21,559 bases of DNA from an uncultured Alphaproteobacteria bacterium (GCA_900540425.1 UQFU01000019.1:1-21559), one strand, 5' to 3'; numbered from the stretch's first letter, positions 1-8,541 are shown. Translations and numbers: made by a program. The notes: a model not told the origin generated them from the letters alone.

Positions 1-54
1 GATTGTTCCGATATTGCAGTGCGGCTTTGTCCGCTCAAACTTCTCTTTTGCCAT
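1..54 (-). CDS. tuf: Elongation factor Tu, N-terminal fragment (runs off left edge)
   Basis: Only the first 18 codons are present. They read MAKEKFERTKPHCNIGTI, the very conserved N-terminus of bacterial EF-Tu just before its P-loop. EF-Tu is the GTPase that brings aminoacyl-tRNA to the ribosome. The start at 52–54 follows a GGAG ribosome-binding site on the minus strand about 9 nt upstream. It lies 173 nt downstream of fusA, the expected place for tuf in a str operon. A gap of that length leaves room for a separate promoter (candidate at 169–197). The identification is firm although the gene is cut by the window edge. Confidence 0.93.
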   Translation of the reverse strand, partial: MAKEKFERTKPHCNIGTI

Positions 55-168
55 TTAGATTTACTCCAAATAAAATTAATTAATAAAAAATTTTCCTTAT
101 CGGTTTCTCGCTTTTAGAGGAGCAGATAGGGTGATTTGGAAAGTGAGAAAAATTTTAGTGTACAAAGG

Positions 169-197
169 AGTACATAAATTTTTCGAATCAAGTCCAA
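169..197 (-). promoter_or_regulatory. Candidate tuf promoter in the fusA–tuf gap
   Basis: On the minus strand TTGGAC (192–197) is followed after exactly 17 nt by TGTACT (169–174), four of six matches to the -10 consensus. It lies in the 173-nt gap between fusA and tuf and would give a leader of about 105 nt. Extra tuf promoters are common, which is why I list it, but the -10 is weak and the neighbouring AT-rich DNA offers other possibilities. Confidence 0.25.
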
Positions 198-227
198 CCG
201 CCCTACATGCTCTATAAAACGGAAATC

Positions 228-2303
228 CTATGCGTTTTTAGCTTTTACCTTCTCGGCCACATCCTTAGGTACTTCTGCATAGTGGTCAAATACCATGGTA
301 AATTGAGCGCGACCCTGAGACAACGAACGCAAAGTGTTAACATAACCAAACATATTGGCGAGCGGAACGCTGGCATCTACCACCCGGGCATTTGCACGCT
401 GATCCATGCCGCTGACCAGTCCGCGACGGGAATTCAGATCACCGATAATATCTCCCATATATTCTTCCGGAGTAACAACTTCAACCTTCATAATCGGCTC
501 CAGAAGTCTGGCATCGGCCTGACGCATACCTTCGCGGAAAGCCGCGCGGGCAGCAATTTCAAAGCACATAACATTCGAGTCGACTTCGTGATACGCTCCG
601 TCATAGAGGTTGCATTTGACACCGGTTACCGGATACCCGGCAATAACGCCGGCATCCATAGCGGTCCGCAAACCTTTTTCAACGCCGGGGACATATTCTT
701 TCGGAACATTACCGCCGACAACGGTATTTTCAAATTCAAATCCGTTATAACCTTCAATCGGTTCAAATCTGATTTTAACCTTAGCAAACTGACCGGCACC
801 ACCGGATTGTTTCTTGTGAGTATATTCGATATCACAGGGTTTGGTAATGGTTTCGCGATAAGCAACCTGAGGTTCGCCGACGTTGCACTCGACTTTAAAT
901 TCGCGTTTCAAACGATCAACGATAATCTCCAGATGCAACTCGCCCATACCCTTGATAATGGTTTGCCCGCTGTCCGGATCGGAAGAAACCTTAAACGACG
1001 GGTCCTCCATAGCCAAACGAGACAAAGCCAAGCCCATTTTTTCAACATCGGCTTTGGTCTTCGGCTCAACTGCCAGCTCAATAACCGGATCCGGAAATTC
1101 CATGTTTTCCAAAACAATCGGATGAGCCTGATCACACAAAGTATCGCCGGTCGTGGTATCTTTCAAACCGGCCAAAGCGATAATATCGCCGGCATGAGCC
1201 TCTTTGAGCTCTTCACGCTTGTTAGCATGCATCAAAAGCATACGGCCGACGCGTTCTTTTTTGTCTTTGACCGAGTTGTAAATATATGAACCGGCAGTCA
1301 TGGTACCGGAATAAATACGGGTAAAGGTCAAAGAACCGACAAACGGGTCGTTCATAATCTTGAAAGCCAAGGCAGACAACGGCTCGTTGTCGCTGGGTTT
1401 TCTTTCAATAACTTCATCGGTACCGGGTTTGACACCGTCAATCGCCGGAACATCAACCGGAGAAGGCAGATAATCAATGACCGCATCCAACAAAGGCTGA
1501 ACACCTTTATTCTTGAAAGCGGTTCCGCACAGAACCGGAACAAAACTCTGCGACAAAGTCCCCTTGCGAATGCATTTTTTCAATGTTTCAATTGAAACTT
1601 CTTTGCCTTCGAGATAATCCTCCATTGCCTGTTCGTCTTCTTCGACAGCCATTTCAATCAACTGATGATGATATTCTTCTGCCTTGTCTTTCAGGGCAGC
1701 CGGAATTTCTTCCACGTTAATCGGATCATCTGCGCTGTCGCCGGTATAAACGATGGCCTTCATTTCCAAAAGGTCAATAACGCCCTTAAATTCAGCTTCT
1801 GCGCCGATCGGCAGCTGGATAGCCAGAGGACGTGCACCCAAGCGGTCTTTGATCATTTCCAGGCAACGATAGAAATTGGCACCGATACGGTCCATTTTAT
1901 TGCAGAAACAAATGCGCGGAACGCCATATTTATCAGCCTGACGCCATACGGTTTCAGACTGCGGTTCAACACCGGCAACCGAGTCAAATACGGTAATAGC
2001 GCCGTCCAAAACACGGAGCGAACGCTCAACCTCAACGGTAAAGTCAACGTGACCCGGGGTATCAATGATATTAATCCGGTTTCCTTTCCAGAAACAGGTT
2101 GTCGCAGCCGAGGTAATGGTAATACCGCGTTCCTGCTCCTGTTCCATCCAGTCCATCGTAGCGGCACCGTCATGGGTTTCGCCGATTTTGTGGTTTTGGC
2201 CGGTATAGTACAGAATACGCTCGGTTGTTGTGGTTTTACCCGCATCAATGTGAGCCATAATCCCGATATTTCTATACTGTTCCAGTTTATGTGTACGAGC
2301 CAT
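228..2303 (-). CDS. fusA: Translation elongation factor G
   Basis: At 691 residues this is full-length EF-G, the GTPase that drives tRNA–mRNA translocation and, with RRF, ribosome recycling. The GTPase domain shows the P-loop [15 protein letters not shown] near residues 17–31, the switch I segment [19 protein letters not shown] and NKMD. The later parts contain typical domain IV/V sequences such as [11 protein letters not shown] and [21 protein letters not shown]. It is the third gene of the str operon, 21 nt after rpsG, and an AAGGGG ribosome-binding site precedes its ATG. No second, divergent EF-G is seen nearby, so this should be the housekeeping copy. Long ORFs on the opposite strand here are antisense shadows. 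Confidence 0.98.
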   Translation of the reverse strand: MARTHKLEQYRNIGIMAHIDAGKTTTTERILYYTGQNHKIGETHDGAATMDWMEQEQERGITITSAATTCFWKGNRINIIDTPGHVDFTVEVERSLRVLDGAITVFDSVAGVEPQSETVWRQADKYGVPRICFCNKMDRIGANFYRCLEMIKDRLGARPLAIQLPIGAEAEFKGVIDLLEMKAIVYTGDSADDPINVEEIPAALKDKAEEYHHQLIEMAVEEDEQAMEDYLEGKEVSIETLKKCIRKGTLSQSFVPVLCGTAFKNKGVQPLLDAVIDYLPSPVDVPAIDGVKPGTDEVIERKPSDNEPLSALAFKIMNDPFVGSLTFTRIYSGTMTAGSYIYNSVKDKKERVGRMLLMHANKREELKEAHAGDIIALAGLKDTTTGDTLCDQAHPIVLENMEFPDPVIELAVEPKTKADVEKMGLALSRLAMEDPSFKVSSDPDSGQTIIKGMGELHLEIIVDRLKREFKVECNVGEPQVAYRETITKPCDIEYTHKKQSGGAGQFAKVKIRFEPIEGYNGFEFENTVVGGNVPKEYVPGVEKGLRTAMDAGVIAGYPVTGVKCNLYDGAYHEVDSNVMCFEIAARAAFREGMRQADARLLEPIMKVEVVTPEEYMGDIIGDLNSRRGLVSGMDQRANARVVDASVPLANMFGYVNTLRSLSQGRAQFTMVFDHYAEVPKDVAEKVKAKNA

Positions 2304-2324
2304 TGTAATATCTTCCCCTTATGG

Positions 2325-2798
<474 letters not shown>

Positions 2799-2810
2799 CT
2801 ATATTCCTTC

Positions 2811-3182
2811 CTATTTGGGTCTCTTTGCGCCGTACAGAGAACGACGTTGACGACGTTTGGACACACCCTGAGTATCCAGGGTACCGCGAATGATATGATA
2901 ACGAACACCAGGCAAGTCTTTTACACGGCCTCCTCTAATCAGCACCACTGAGTGTTCTTGAAGATTGTGACCTTCACCAGGGATATAGCTGATTACTTCA
3001 AAGCCGTTTGTCAAGCGGATACGAGCCACTTTACGCAACGCAGAGTTCGGTTTTTTCGGGGTCGTTGTATAAACCCTGGTACAAACACCGCGTTTCTGAG
3101 GGCAAGCTTTCAAAGCCGGAACTTTGTTTCTTTTCACTTTTGGTGTTCGTGATTTACGAATTAACTGATTAATTGTAGGCAT
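2811..3182 (-). CDS. rpsL: 30S ribosomal protein S12
   Basis: S12, 123 residues, is the decoding-centre protein and the classical target of streptomycin-resistance mutations. The family core is intact, including [25 protein letters not shown] in the first half and [19 protein letters not shown] in the second. Lysines at the two classical resistance positions (the PKKPNS and GRVKDLPG loops) are the wild-type residues. I take the ATG at 3180–3182, giving MPTINQL as in homologues, rather than the GTG one codon earlier. An AAGGA ribosome-binding site lies about 8 nt upstream. It is the first gene of the str operon, and a leader of about 95 nt separates it from the promoter at 3286–3314. Confidence 0.98.
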   Translation of the reverse strand: MPTINQLIRKSRTPKVKRNKVPALKACPQKRGVCTRVYTTTPKKPNSALRKVARIRLTNGFEVISYIPGEGHNLQEHSVVLIRGGRVKDLPGVRYHIIRGTLDTQGVSKRRQRRSLYGAKRPK

Positions 3183-3273
3183 CACTAATTTCCTTAATTT
3201 TCAAATTACATATTATTAAAAAGCCTCGCCTAAAAAGGATTTTGGGCATAAGAACCCCTTGCTCTTTTCTATT

Positions 3274-3297
3274 TGAGTCTGGCGCATACTAGACTCA
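3274..3297. promoter_or_regulatory. Inverted TGAGTCT/AGACTCA pair over the rpsL promoter
   Basis: TGAGTCT at 3274–3280 and AGACTCA at 3291–3297 are perfect inverted 7-mers with a 10-nt spacer. They enclose the -10 box and the predicted start of the str operon promoter. The same TGAGTC core recurs three more times within the next 190 nt. An operator role fits the position, but no known regulator is identified. Confidence 0.4.
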
Positions 3298-3314
3298 CAA
3301 AAACATCAAGTCAA
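3286..3314 (-). promoter_or_regulatory. Promoter of the str operon (rpsL–rpsG–fusA)
   Basis: On the minus strand TTGACT (3309–3314) is separated by 17 nt from TAGTAT (3286–3291), giving a strong sigma-70-type promoter with a predicted start near 3279. The bases right after the -10 are GCGCC, a GC-rich discriminator like those that confer stringent (ppGpp) control on ribosomal promoters. That regulatory reading is an inference. An inverted pair TGAGTCT–10 nt–AGACTCA (3274–3297) spans the -10 and start, a position where a bound protein would block polymerase. Confidence 0.6.
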
Positions 3315-3337
3315 CACTTTTTTACAAAAAATCTCAC

Positions 3338-3352
3338 TTTTGAGTCCAAAAA
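3338..3352 (+). repeat. 15-nt direct repeat, copy 1 (TGAGTC box)
   Basis: The 15-mer TTTTGAGTCCAAAAA occurs here and again at 3470–3484, both in the divergent rpsL–kdsD intergenic region and in the same orientation. It carries the TGAGTC core that is inverted over the rpsL promoter. Confidence 0.7.
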
Positions 3353-3456
3353 TCCTTTACTTTTTCTTAATCTTTTCAAACTGCCGGCCGGCAAACGCCC
3401 ATGGAGATTCGAACTCGCATTATAACCGTCAAGCCAAATTTTACGGCCCTCCTTGG

Positions 3457-3484
3457 TTTTTGAGTCAAGTTTTGAGTCCAAAAA
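3457..3484 (+). repeat. Tandem TGAGTC boxes, including 15-nt repeat copy 2
   Basis: Two TGAGTC boxes lie 12 nt apart: one in TTTTTGAGTCAAG at 3457–3469, then the exact second copy of TTTTGAGTCCAAAAA at 3470–3484. A spacing near one helical turn is typical of co-operative protein sites. The binding partner is unknown. Confidence 0.6.
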
Positions 3485-3604
3485 CGGATTTTCCCCAAAA
3501 AAAATTACCGACCAGACCGGTTCTCCCTTTCAGGCAAAATGCCGCACCGATGCGCGTTAACCTCCGCCGTTATCCCCCCGTCTGCAGATTGACGCAAAAA
3601 TCTC

Positions 3605-3633
3605 TTGCTTTTCCGCATATAAATTTTTAGATT
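3605..3633 (+). promoter_or_regulatory. Candidate promoter of the kdsD–lpt–rpoN operon
   Basis: TTGCTT (3605–3610) and TAGATT (3628–3633) are 17 nt apart, and the predicted start is about 30 nt upstream of kdsD. A competing TTGACG at 3589–3594 has no -10 at a good distance. The match is moderate, and the position, just before the first gene of the operon, is the main support. Confidence 0.33.
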
Positions 3634-3671
3634 ACTAACATTACAAAGAATTAAGTTTTGAAGGAAGAACC

Positions 3672-4637
3672 ATGACTCAACATGATGATTTGGCCTCGGC
3701 CAAAAGAACAATCGATAAGGAAGTTGAAGCTCTGCATATAATGGAAAACGAGCTCAACGGCAATTTGGAAAAAGCCCTCGATCTGATGCAAAATACCAAA
3801 GGGCGCGTAATTATTACCGGCATGGGAAAATCCGGGCACATCGGCAATAAGATTGCGGCAACCTTGGCCTCGACCGGAACACCGTCATTTTTTGTTCATC
3901 CCGGCGAAGCCAGCCACGGCGACCTCGGCATGATTACCGAAGACGATATTGTCGTCGGCATCTCCAATTCCGGAGAAACCAAAGAACTCTCCGATATTAT
4001 CCTTTACTGCAAACGCTACGGCATTCCTCTGATTGCCATTACCAAAAACCCGGAAAGCGCTCTGGGACGGGCCGGCAACATTTTGCTGAAACTTCCCGAC
4101 GACGGCGAAGCCTGCCCGCTCGGCCTGGCACCCACATCGTCAACCACCGCCACCTTGGTTCTGGGAGATATCCTGGCGGTTGCCCTGTTGGAACGCAAGG
4201 GTTTTACCAAAACCGATTTCAACCGCCGTCACCCCGGAGGAAAGCTCGGCTCATTCCTGATGAAGGTTTCCGAACTGATGCACAAAGGCAATGAAATGCC
4301 CCTGGTTCCCGAAACGGCCACCATGCAGGAAGCCTTGCTCGAAATGACGTCCAAAATGCTCGGCTGCGTCGGAATTACCGATACCGGCGGACACCTCAAA
4401 GGCATCATCACCGACGGCGACCTCCGCCGCAAAATGAGCAATGACATCCTCAACAAAAAGGCGGCCGAAGTCATGACCCCGAACCCCAAAACCACCGTTC
4501 CCGACATTTTGGCGGCCGAGGCGCTGAAAATCATGAACTCCACCGGCAAAGGCATCACCATGCTGTTTGTTATCGAAAACGACAAGCCGGTCGGCATTAT
4601 TCACATGCACGACTGCCTGCGAGCCGGAGTGGCATAG
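3672..4637 (+). CDS. kdsD: Arabinose-5-phosphate isomerase (KdsD/KpsF family)
   Basis: This 321-residue protein interconverts D-ribulose 5-phosphate and D-arabinose 5-phosphate, the first step toward Kdo, the inner-core sugar of lipopolysaccharide. Residues about 30–170 form a SIS sugar-isomerase domain with GMGKSGHIGNKIAATLAS (lysine near 53), the HPGEASHGDLG segment, SNSGETKE and the RRHPGGKLG histidine. Two CBS repeats fill residues about 205–321, the standard KdsD layout and length. An AAGGAAG ribosome-binding site precedes the ATG. It opens an operon with lptC, lptA, lptB and rpoN, matching E. coli kdsD–kdsC–lptCAB–rpoN, but kdsC is absent here. Assignment is secure to family; kpsF is an alternative name. 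Confidence 0.93.
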   Translation: MTQHDDLASAKRTIDKEVEALHIMENELNGNLEKALDLMQNTKGRVIITGMGKSGHIGNKIAATLASTGTPSFFVHPGEASHGDLGMITEDDIVVGISNSGETKELSDIILYCKRYGIPLIAITKNPESALGRAGNILLKLPDDGEACPLGLAPTSSTTATLVLGDILAVALLERKGFTKTDFNRRHPGGKLGSFLMKVSELMHKGNEMPLVPETATMQEALLEMTSKMLGCVGITDTGGHLKGIITDGDLRRKMSNDILNKKAAEVMTPNPKTTVPDILAAEALKIMNSTGKGITMLFVIENDKPVGIIHMHDCLRAGVA

Positions 4638-4638
4638 T

Positions 4639-5313
4639 TTGATCGACCATAACAAAATAGATTCGTATTTCAATCAGGACAAAACGCTGACAACAGCTTC
4701 GGAACGCCCCGAGGAGCAGCGGCATACTCGGCTGGTCCGCCTTGCAAAACTGCTTTTGCCCGGACTGGCGGCCGTCTTAATCAGCCTGTTGCTGATTATC
4801 CCTTCTCTTCAACAGCACGAATACGAATTTAAAATCGACATAACCAAACCCCAAGCCGGAGAAATGGAAAAACTGCACATGGAAAACTCTATCTTTGACA
4901 TCACCGACAAAGACAATCAGGTGCAGCACTTTACCGCCCGGAACATCGACGAAACTTCTCCCGGTTCAAAACTTATCAAACTGACCCGCCCGGAAGGGAC
5001 AATCCCTGCCGAAAACCGGGAATGGATCAACGTCAAATCGCCCGTCGGCTACTTTGACCAAAACGCCAATACTCTGAAGTTGCAAGACGGTGTAGAAATG
5101 TTTTACAGCGAAGGAATGAACGTTGAGGTTCCGGATCTAATCTTCGATTTTCGCAAGCAATACGGCCACAGCCAAAGCCACGTCAGCGGACAAGGCGTCT
5201 TCGGAGATATTGAATCCGAAGGTTTTGAATACTACAAGAAAAAAAGTCTTTTAATTTTCACCGGCAAAACTTATATCAAGATCCGGGAAAACAGCTTTAA
5301 ATCAAGGAACTGA
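4639..5313 (+). CDS. lptC: LPS export system protein LptC (periplasmic bitopic)
   Basis: LptC anchors the periplasmic LPS bridge to the LptB2FG transporter and passes LPS to LptA. The product has one N-terminal membrane helix, roughly the LLLPGLAAVLISLLLIIPSL stretch, and then a beta-rich periplasmic domain of the OstA/LptC type. I choose the TTG at 4639–4641 (224 residues): GGAG at 4626–4629 is 9 nt upstream, it lies one base after the kdsD stop, and the upstream in-frame ATG at 4567 would lie deep inside kdsD. The gene ends 2 nt before lptA. Sequence is weakly conserved in this family, so the call rests on topology, size and position between kdsD and lptA–lptB. Confidence 0.85.
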   Translation: MIDHNKIDSYFNQDKTLTTASERPEEQRHTRLVRLAKLLLPGLAAVLISLLLIIPSLQQHEYEFKIDITKPQAGEMEKLHMENSIFDITDKDNQVQHFTARNIDETSPGSKLIKLTRPEGTIPAENREWINVKSPVGYFDQNANTLKLQDGVEMFYSEGMNVEVPDLIFDFRKQYGHSQSHVSGQGVFGDIESEGFEYYKKKSLLIFTGKTYIKIRENSFKSRN

Positions 5314-5315
5314 CT

Positions 5316-6125
5316 ATGCGCGCCCAATTATACCTCGCCTTTTTATCATTTGCCGTCTGCGTTTCGCCCGTCCGGGCCGAAGATATGGAACTGACGGCCG
5401 ACAACCGCGTCGAATGGCACCAGCAGGAGCAAAAAATCGTAGCCGTCGGCAATGCCGTCGCTACCCGTAAGGACTTGCGGGTTCGGGCAGACACCATGAG
5501 CGCCGATTATAAAAAACTGCCGCCGGACAACAAGACCCAGATTACGGCCGTTCATGCCCGGGGCAGCGTTATCATGAGCTCTACCCGCGCCGATGCCTTC
5601 GGCGACACGCTGGATTACGACCTCGGAAAAGACAGCATGCTGCTGCAGGGCACTCCGGCCAAAGTCAAAACCGCAACCGAAACCATTACGGCAACCGACG
5701 GCATCACCTATTACCCCAATGCCCAAAAAGCCATTGCCGTCGGTAATGTCCGGGCCGACAATGGAAAAGACAAAGTTTTCGGCGACAAAATGATTGCCTA
5801 TTTTGAGCCGAAATCGCCAACCGATAACGCTTTGGAGATGAAGCGGGTCGAAATCTACGGGAATGTCAAAATCATCAACGCCGATACCACCGTATGGGCC
5901 GACAAAGGCATTTACCACCCCCAAACCGGCATTGTCCAGTTGTACGAACACATCACCATTGAGCAAAACGGTAACAGGCTCCACGGCGACTATGCACAGT
6001 CGGACCTAAATAGCGGCATCAGCAAAATCATGGCCGGAAAAACATCAAAACAGCGGGTAACCGGTGTTTTCAAAGAAAAATCAAAAAACAAAAAATCTCA
6101 ACCGGCGGCAACGGAGCAAAAATAA
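5316..6125 (+). CDS. lptA: LPS transport periplasmic protein LptA
   Basis: LptA polymerises into the periplasmic bridge carrying LPS to the outer membrane LptDE. The 269-residue product begins with a cleavable signal peptide, MRAQLYLAFLSFAVCVSPVRA, with likely cleavage after AXA-like VRA near residue 22. The mature part has OstA-type repeats such as MELTADNRVEWHQQEQKIVAVGNAVATR, and later the pattern recurs as AIAVGNVRADNGKDKVFGDKM. A basic low-complexity tail rich in K, S, N and Q ends the protein; it is probably disordered. Ribosome-binding site AAGGA lies 8 nt upstream. The gene is 2 nt after lptC, and its stop codon abuts the lptB start. It is longer than E. coli LptA (185 residues), mostly by extra beta repeats and this tail. 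Confidence 0.9.
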   Translation: MRAQLYLAFLSFAVCVSPVRAEDMELTADNRVEWHQQEQKIVAVGNAVATRKDLRVRADTMSADYKKLPPDNKTQITAVHARGSVIMSSTRADAFGDTLDYDLGKDSMLLQGTPAKVKTATETITATDGITYYPNAQKAIAVGNVRADNGKDKVFGDKMIAYFEPKSPTDNALEMKRVEIYGNVKIINADTTVWADKGIYHPQTGIVQLYEHITIEQNGNRLHGDYAQSDLNSGISKIMAGKTSKQRVTGVFKEKSKNKKSQPAATEQK

Positions 6126-6866
6126 ATGAACACTTGCAACAGCGATTCCAAACTTGAAATCTTTAATATCGGCAAACGTTATAAAAATCGGCCGGTTCTG
6201 CGCAACGTTTCCCTTAACGTCCGCCGCGGCGAGGCCGTCGGCCTGCTCGGCCCCAACGGCGCCGGAAAAACAACCTGTTTTTATTGCGTTACCGGCCTGA
6301 TTACCCCCGACTACGGCGACGTCCACATTGACGGCAAAGACATCACCCACCTGCCGATGTACCGCCGCGCCCGCATGGGTATCGGCTACCTTCCCCAAGA
6401 AGCGTCAATTTTCCGTTCGCTGACAGTCGAAGACAATATCAAAGCAATTCTGCAAATTGTCATCGACAGCGAAAGCCAGCGTGAAAACATGCTGGAAGAA
6501 CTGTTGTCTGAATTTTCGATTGCCCATCTGCGCAAATCACCGGCCATCGCCCTCTCCGGAGGTGAGCGGCGGCGCCTTGAAATCGCCCGAGCTTTGGCCA
6601 GCCAGCCAAATTTTATCCTGTTGGACGAGCCATTGGCCGGTATCGACCCCATTGCCGTCAGCGAAATCCGCAATCTGGTCTCCCAGCTCAAACACCGCGG
6701 CCTCGGCGTCCTGATTACCGACCATAACGTGCGCGAAACGCTGGACATTACCGACCGCGCTTACATTCTCCACGGCGGAACCGTCCTGATGGAAGGAACG
6801 CCCGATGAAATCATTGCCAATAAGGAAGTTCGCAAAGTCTATCTGGGTGACAATTTTTCAATGTAA
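6126..6866 (+). CDS. lptB: LPS export ABC transporter ATP-binding protein LptB
   Basis: LptB is the cytoplasmic ATPase of LptB2FG, which extracts LPS from the inner membrane. At 246 residues it is a single nucleotide-binding domain. Visible motifs are Walker A GPNGAGKTT (residues 42–50), a Q-loop in GYLPQEAS, signature LSGGERRRLEIARAL, Walker B FILLDEPLAGIDP and the H-loop in ITDHNVRET. The tyrosine/phenylalanine-rich C-terminal end (VYLGDNFSM) matches LptB proteins, where this tail aids dimer function. The ATG follows the lptA stop directly. The order lptC–lptA–lptB–rpoN separates it from the similar LivF-type ATPases. Confidence 0.96.
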   Translation: MNTCNSDSKLEIFNIGKRYKNRPVLRNVSLNVRRGEAVGLLGPNGAGKTTCFYCVTGLITPDYGDVHIDGKDITHLPMYRRARMGIGYLPQEASIFRSLTVEDNIKAILQIVIDSESQRENMLEELLSEFSIAHLRKSPAIALSGGERRRLEIARALASQPNFILLDEPLAGIDPIAVSEIRNLVSQLKHRGLGVLITDHNVRETLDITDRAYILHGGTVLMEGTPDEIIANKEVRKVYLGDNFSM

Positions 6867-6880
6867 CGGGAGCAGATGCC

Positions 6881-8359
6881 ATGGCCGTTACGCCGCGTTT
6901 AGACCTGAAACAAAGCCAATCGCTGCTGATGACACAGCAGTTGCGGCAGGCCATCAGCCTGCTCCAGGTTTCCAACCTGGAACTCGAGAGTATTATTGCC
7001 AAAGAGCTTGAAAGCAACCCTCTCCTTGAGCGCGAAAACGACCGCCTGGCCGACAGCGACGCCGGAGGACAAACCATTGACGATTACGACACACCTCCTC
7101 CCGCAGCTCCGGATACGGAAGAGTTCAAACCCGACATCGATTGCGACAACCAATTTGACGACTACGCCAGCGACCGGGAAGGTTATGACGAATTTCCACA
7201 GCAGGACTGGCAGGATTACGCTGCCTCAAAAATCAACCGGGACAGCGGCGACTACGACTATTTTGAACAAAAGCTGGCCGCGGAAAAATCCCTTTTTCAG
7301 CTTTTGGAAGAACAAATCAGCGGAACTTTCGCCTCCTCCGGCGACAAGATTATCGCCCGCCGTTTGTGCGAACAACTGGACGGCGCCGGTTACTTTCGCG
7401 GAAACGTCGATGCGGTTGCCGAACAGTTGAGAACAACGTCCCGGCGGGTAGCGGCAATATTAAAAAAGCTCAAAAACTTTGAACCGGCAGGCATTTTTGC
7501 CCAAAGTCTTGCCGAATGTCTGGAAATCCAGTTGGCCGACAAAAACCGCCTCGACCCGATTGCCCAAAAAGTCCTCGCCAATTTGGACATGATTGGCGAG
7601 CGCAAATTCCACGAGCTAAAAAAAACATGCAATATCAGCGATGAAGACTTGGAATCAGTCTTAAATGACATCCGTTCGCTCAACCCCAAACCCGCCGCCG
7701 ACTACGACACCCCGGCAGCAACGGCGGTTATCCCCGATGTGTTTGTCCGCCGCCACCCTTCCGGAGAATACCTGGTAGAACTAAACCAAATGTCATTGCC
7801 GCGAATTTTAATAAACCACGAATACCGCTGCCGGATCACTCGCAGCAAAGATACCGGAAAATATCTTCGCCGCCAGCTCGGGCAAGCGTCTTTTCTGATT
7901 AAGGCGCTTCACCAGCGGGCCGAAACCATTCTTCGGGTCAGCGAAGAAATTGTCCGTACCCAACGCGACTTTTTTGAATACGGCATTGATCACCTCAAAC
8001 CGATGCAGCTCAAAGACATTGCCGAAAAGGCCGAAATCCACGAAAGCACCGTCAGCCGCGCCGTTGCCAACAAATATATGCATACCCCGCGCGGACTGTT
8101 TGAACTCAAATATTTCTTCAGCAACGCCGCCGGCAAACTTGACGGTTCCGAAGACACGTCAACCTTAAGCATCAAACATAAAATCAAGGAACTAATCAAC
8201 CAAGAAAGTCCACAAGCGATTTTATCCGATGACAAATTGGTCGAGTTGCTGGCCGCACAGGGAATCAAAATTGCCCGCCGCACTATTGCCAAATATCGCG
8301 AAACCATGAATATTCCAACCTCGGCCGAACGCAAACGCCAAAAACGCCCGCCCAAATGA
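6881..8359 (+). CDS. rpoN: RNA polymerase sigma-54 factor
   Basis: Sigma-54 directs core polymerase to -24/-12 promoters that open only with an AAA+ activator. The 492-residue protein has the glutamine- and leucine-rich region I at residues 1–45 (LDLKQSQSLLMTQQLRQAIS), an acidic region II rich in D and E up to about 125, and the core-binding domain with AKSLAECL-like FAQSLAECLEIQL. A helix-turn-helix lies near IAEKAEIHESTVSRAVANKY. The RpoN box ARRTIAKYRE is at 465–474, diagnostic for the family. The GGGAG ribosome-binding site is 9 nt before ATG. It follows lptB by 14 nt and is probably co-transcribed. I saw no sigma-54 activator gene in the window. Confidence 0.97.
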   Translation: MAVTPRLDLKQSQSLLMTQQLRQAISLLQVSNLELESIIAKELESNPLLERENDRLADSDAGGQTIDDYDTPPPAAPDTEEFKPDIDCDNQFDDYASDREGYDEFPQQDWQDYAASKINRDSGDYDYFEQKLAAEKSLFQLLEEQISGTFASSGDKIIARRLCEQLDGAGYFRGNVDAVAEQLRTTSRRVAAILKKLKNFEPAGIFAQSLAECLEIQLADKNRLDPIAQKVLANLDMIGERKFHELKKTCNISDEDLESVLNDIRSLNPKPAADYDTPAATAVIPDVFVRRHPSGEYLVELNQMSLPRILINHEYRCRITRSKDTGKYLRRQLGQASFLIKALHQRAETILRVSEEIVRTQRDFFEYGIDHLKPMQLKDIAEKAEIHESTVSRAVANKYMHTPRGLFELKYFFSNAAGKLDGSEDTSTLSIKHKIKELINQESPQAILSDDKLVELLAAQGIKIARRTIAKYRETMNIPTSAERKRQKRPPK

Positions 8360-8431
8360 GAAGCGGACAGTTTTCGTTTCTTTATGCCCAAACTCATCTC
8401 CCCTCCGGCTGCTTAACTAACTTTTTGCACG

Positions 8432-8541
8432 TTGGGAAAGCGATAAAAGGCCGGGCTGTCGTTGAAATTAAAACCGACGTGTATAAAAAATACACAAGGG
8501 TTTAATTTCGGCGACTTGACGGCCTTTTTGCGCTTTCCCAA
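8432..8541. repeat. Long imperfect palindrome / multi-stem hairpin
   Basis: Arms pair over the full 110 nt. The outer 11-bp stem TTGGGAAAGCG (8432–8442) pairs with CGCTTTCCCAA (8531–8541). Further in are AAAAGGCC with GGCCTTTT, GTCG with CGAC, GAAATTAAA with TTTAATTTC, and an apical GTGTAT/ATACAC (8479–8484/8490–8495) closing an AAAAA loop. Between the stems are near-symmetric internal loops (5x5, 2x2, 6x5). About 38 bp pair in total. No U-run follows, so it is not a plain terminator. It could be a structured RNA, a processing site or a decayed palindromic mobile repeat. Confidence 0.8.

Larger units (their letters stand above)
3183..3671. other. Intergenic region between divergent rpsL and kdsD
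   Basis: This is 489 nt without a convincing protein gene. It holds the rpsL leader (3183–3279), including a possible 26-codon upstream ORF at 3169–3249 with AAGGGG 5 nt ahead of its ATG. It also holds the str promoter, five TGAGTC/GACTCA boxes between 3274 and 3478, and a perfect 12-nt palindrome TGCCGGCCGGCA at 3382–3393 in an unusually GC-rich patch. A candidate kdsD promoter lies at 3605–3633. Around 3405–3416 the minus strand shows a tRNA T-loop-like GTTCGAATC, but no complete cloverleaf can be drawn. Confidence 0.7.

Noticed and set aside
3383..3450. tRNA- or tmRNA-like T-loop (GTTCGAATC on the minus strand) beside a TGCCGGCCGGCA palindrome
   Set aside because: The T-stem pairs over only three positions, no matching acceptor or anticodon arm can be drawn, and no CCA end is present. 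It might be a relic, but nothing supports a gene or attachment site.
3340..3630. A 96-codon plus-strand frame in the rpsL–kdsD gap
   Set aside because: It opens with TTG without a ribosome-binding site, has low-complexity basic/proline content, and runs through the TGAGTC boxes and a candidate promoter.
5346..5984. A 212-codon minus-strand frame opposite lptA
   Set aside because: It is fully contained antisense to lptA, which has a signal peptide, OstA repeats and operon context.
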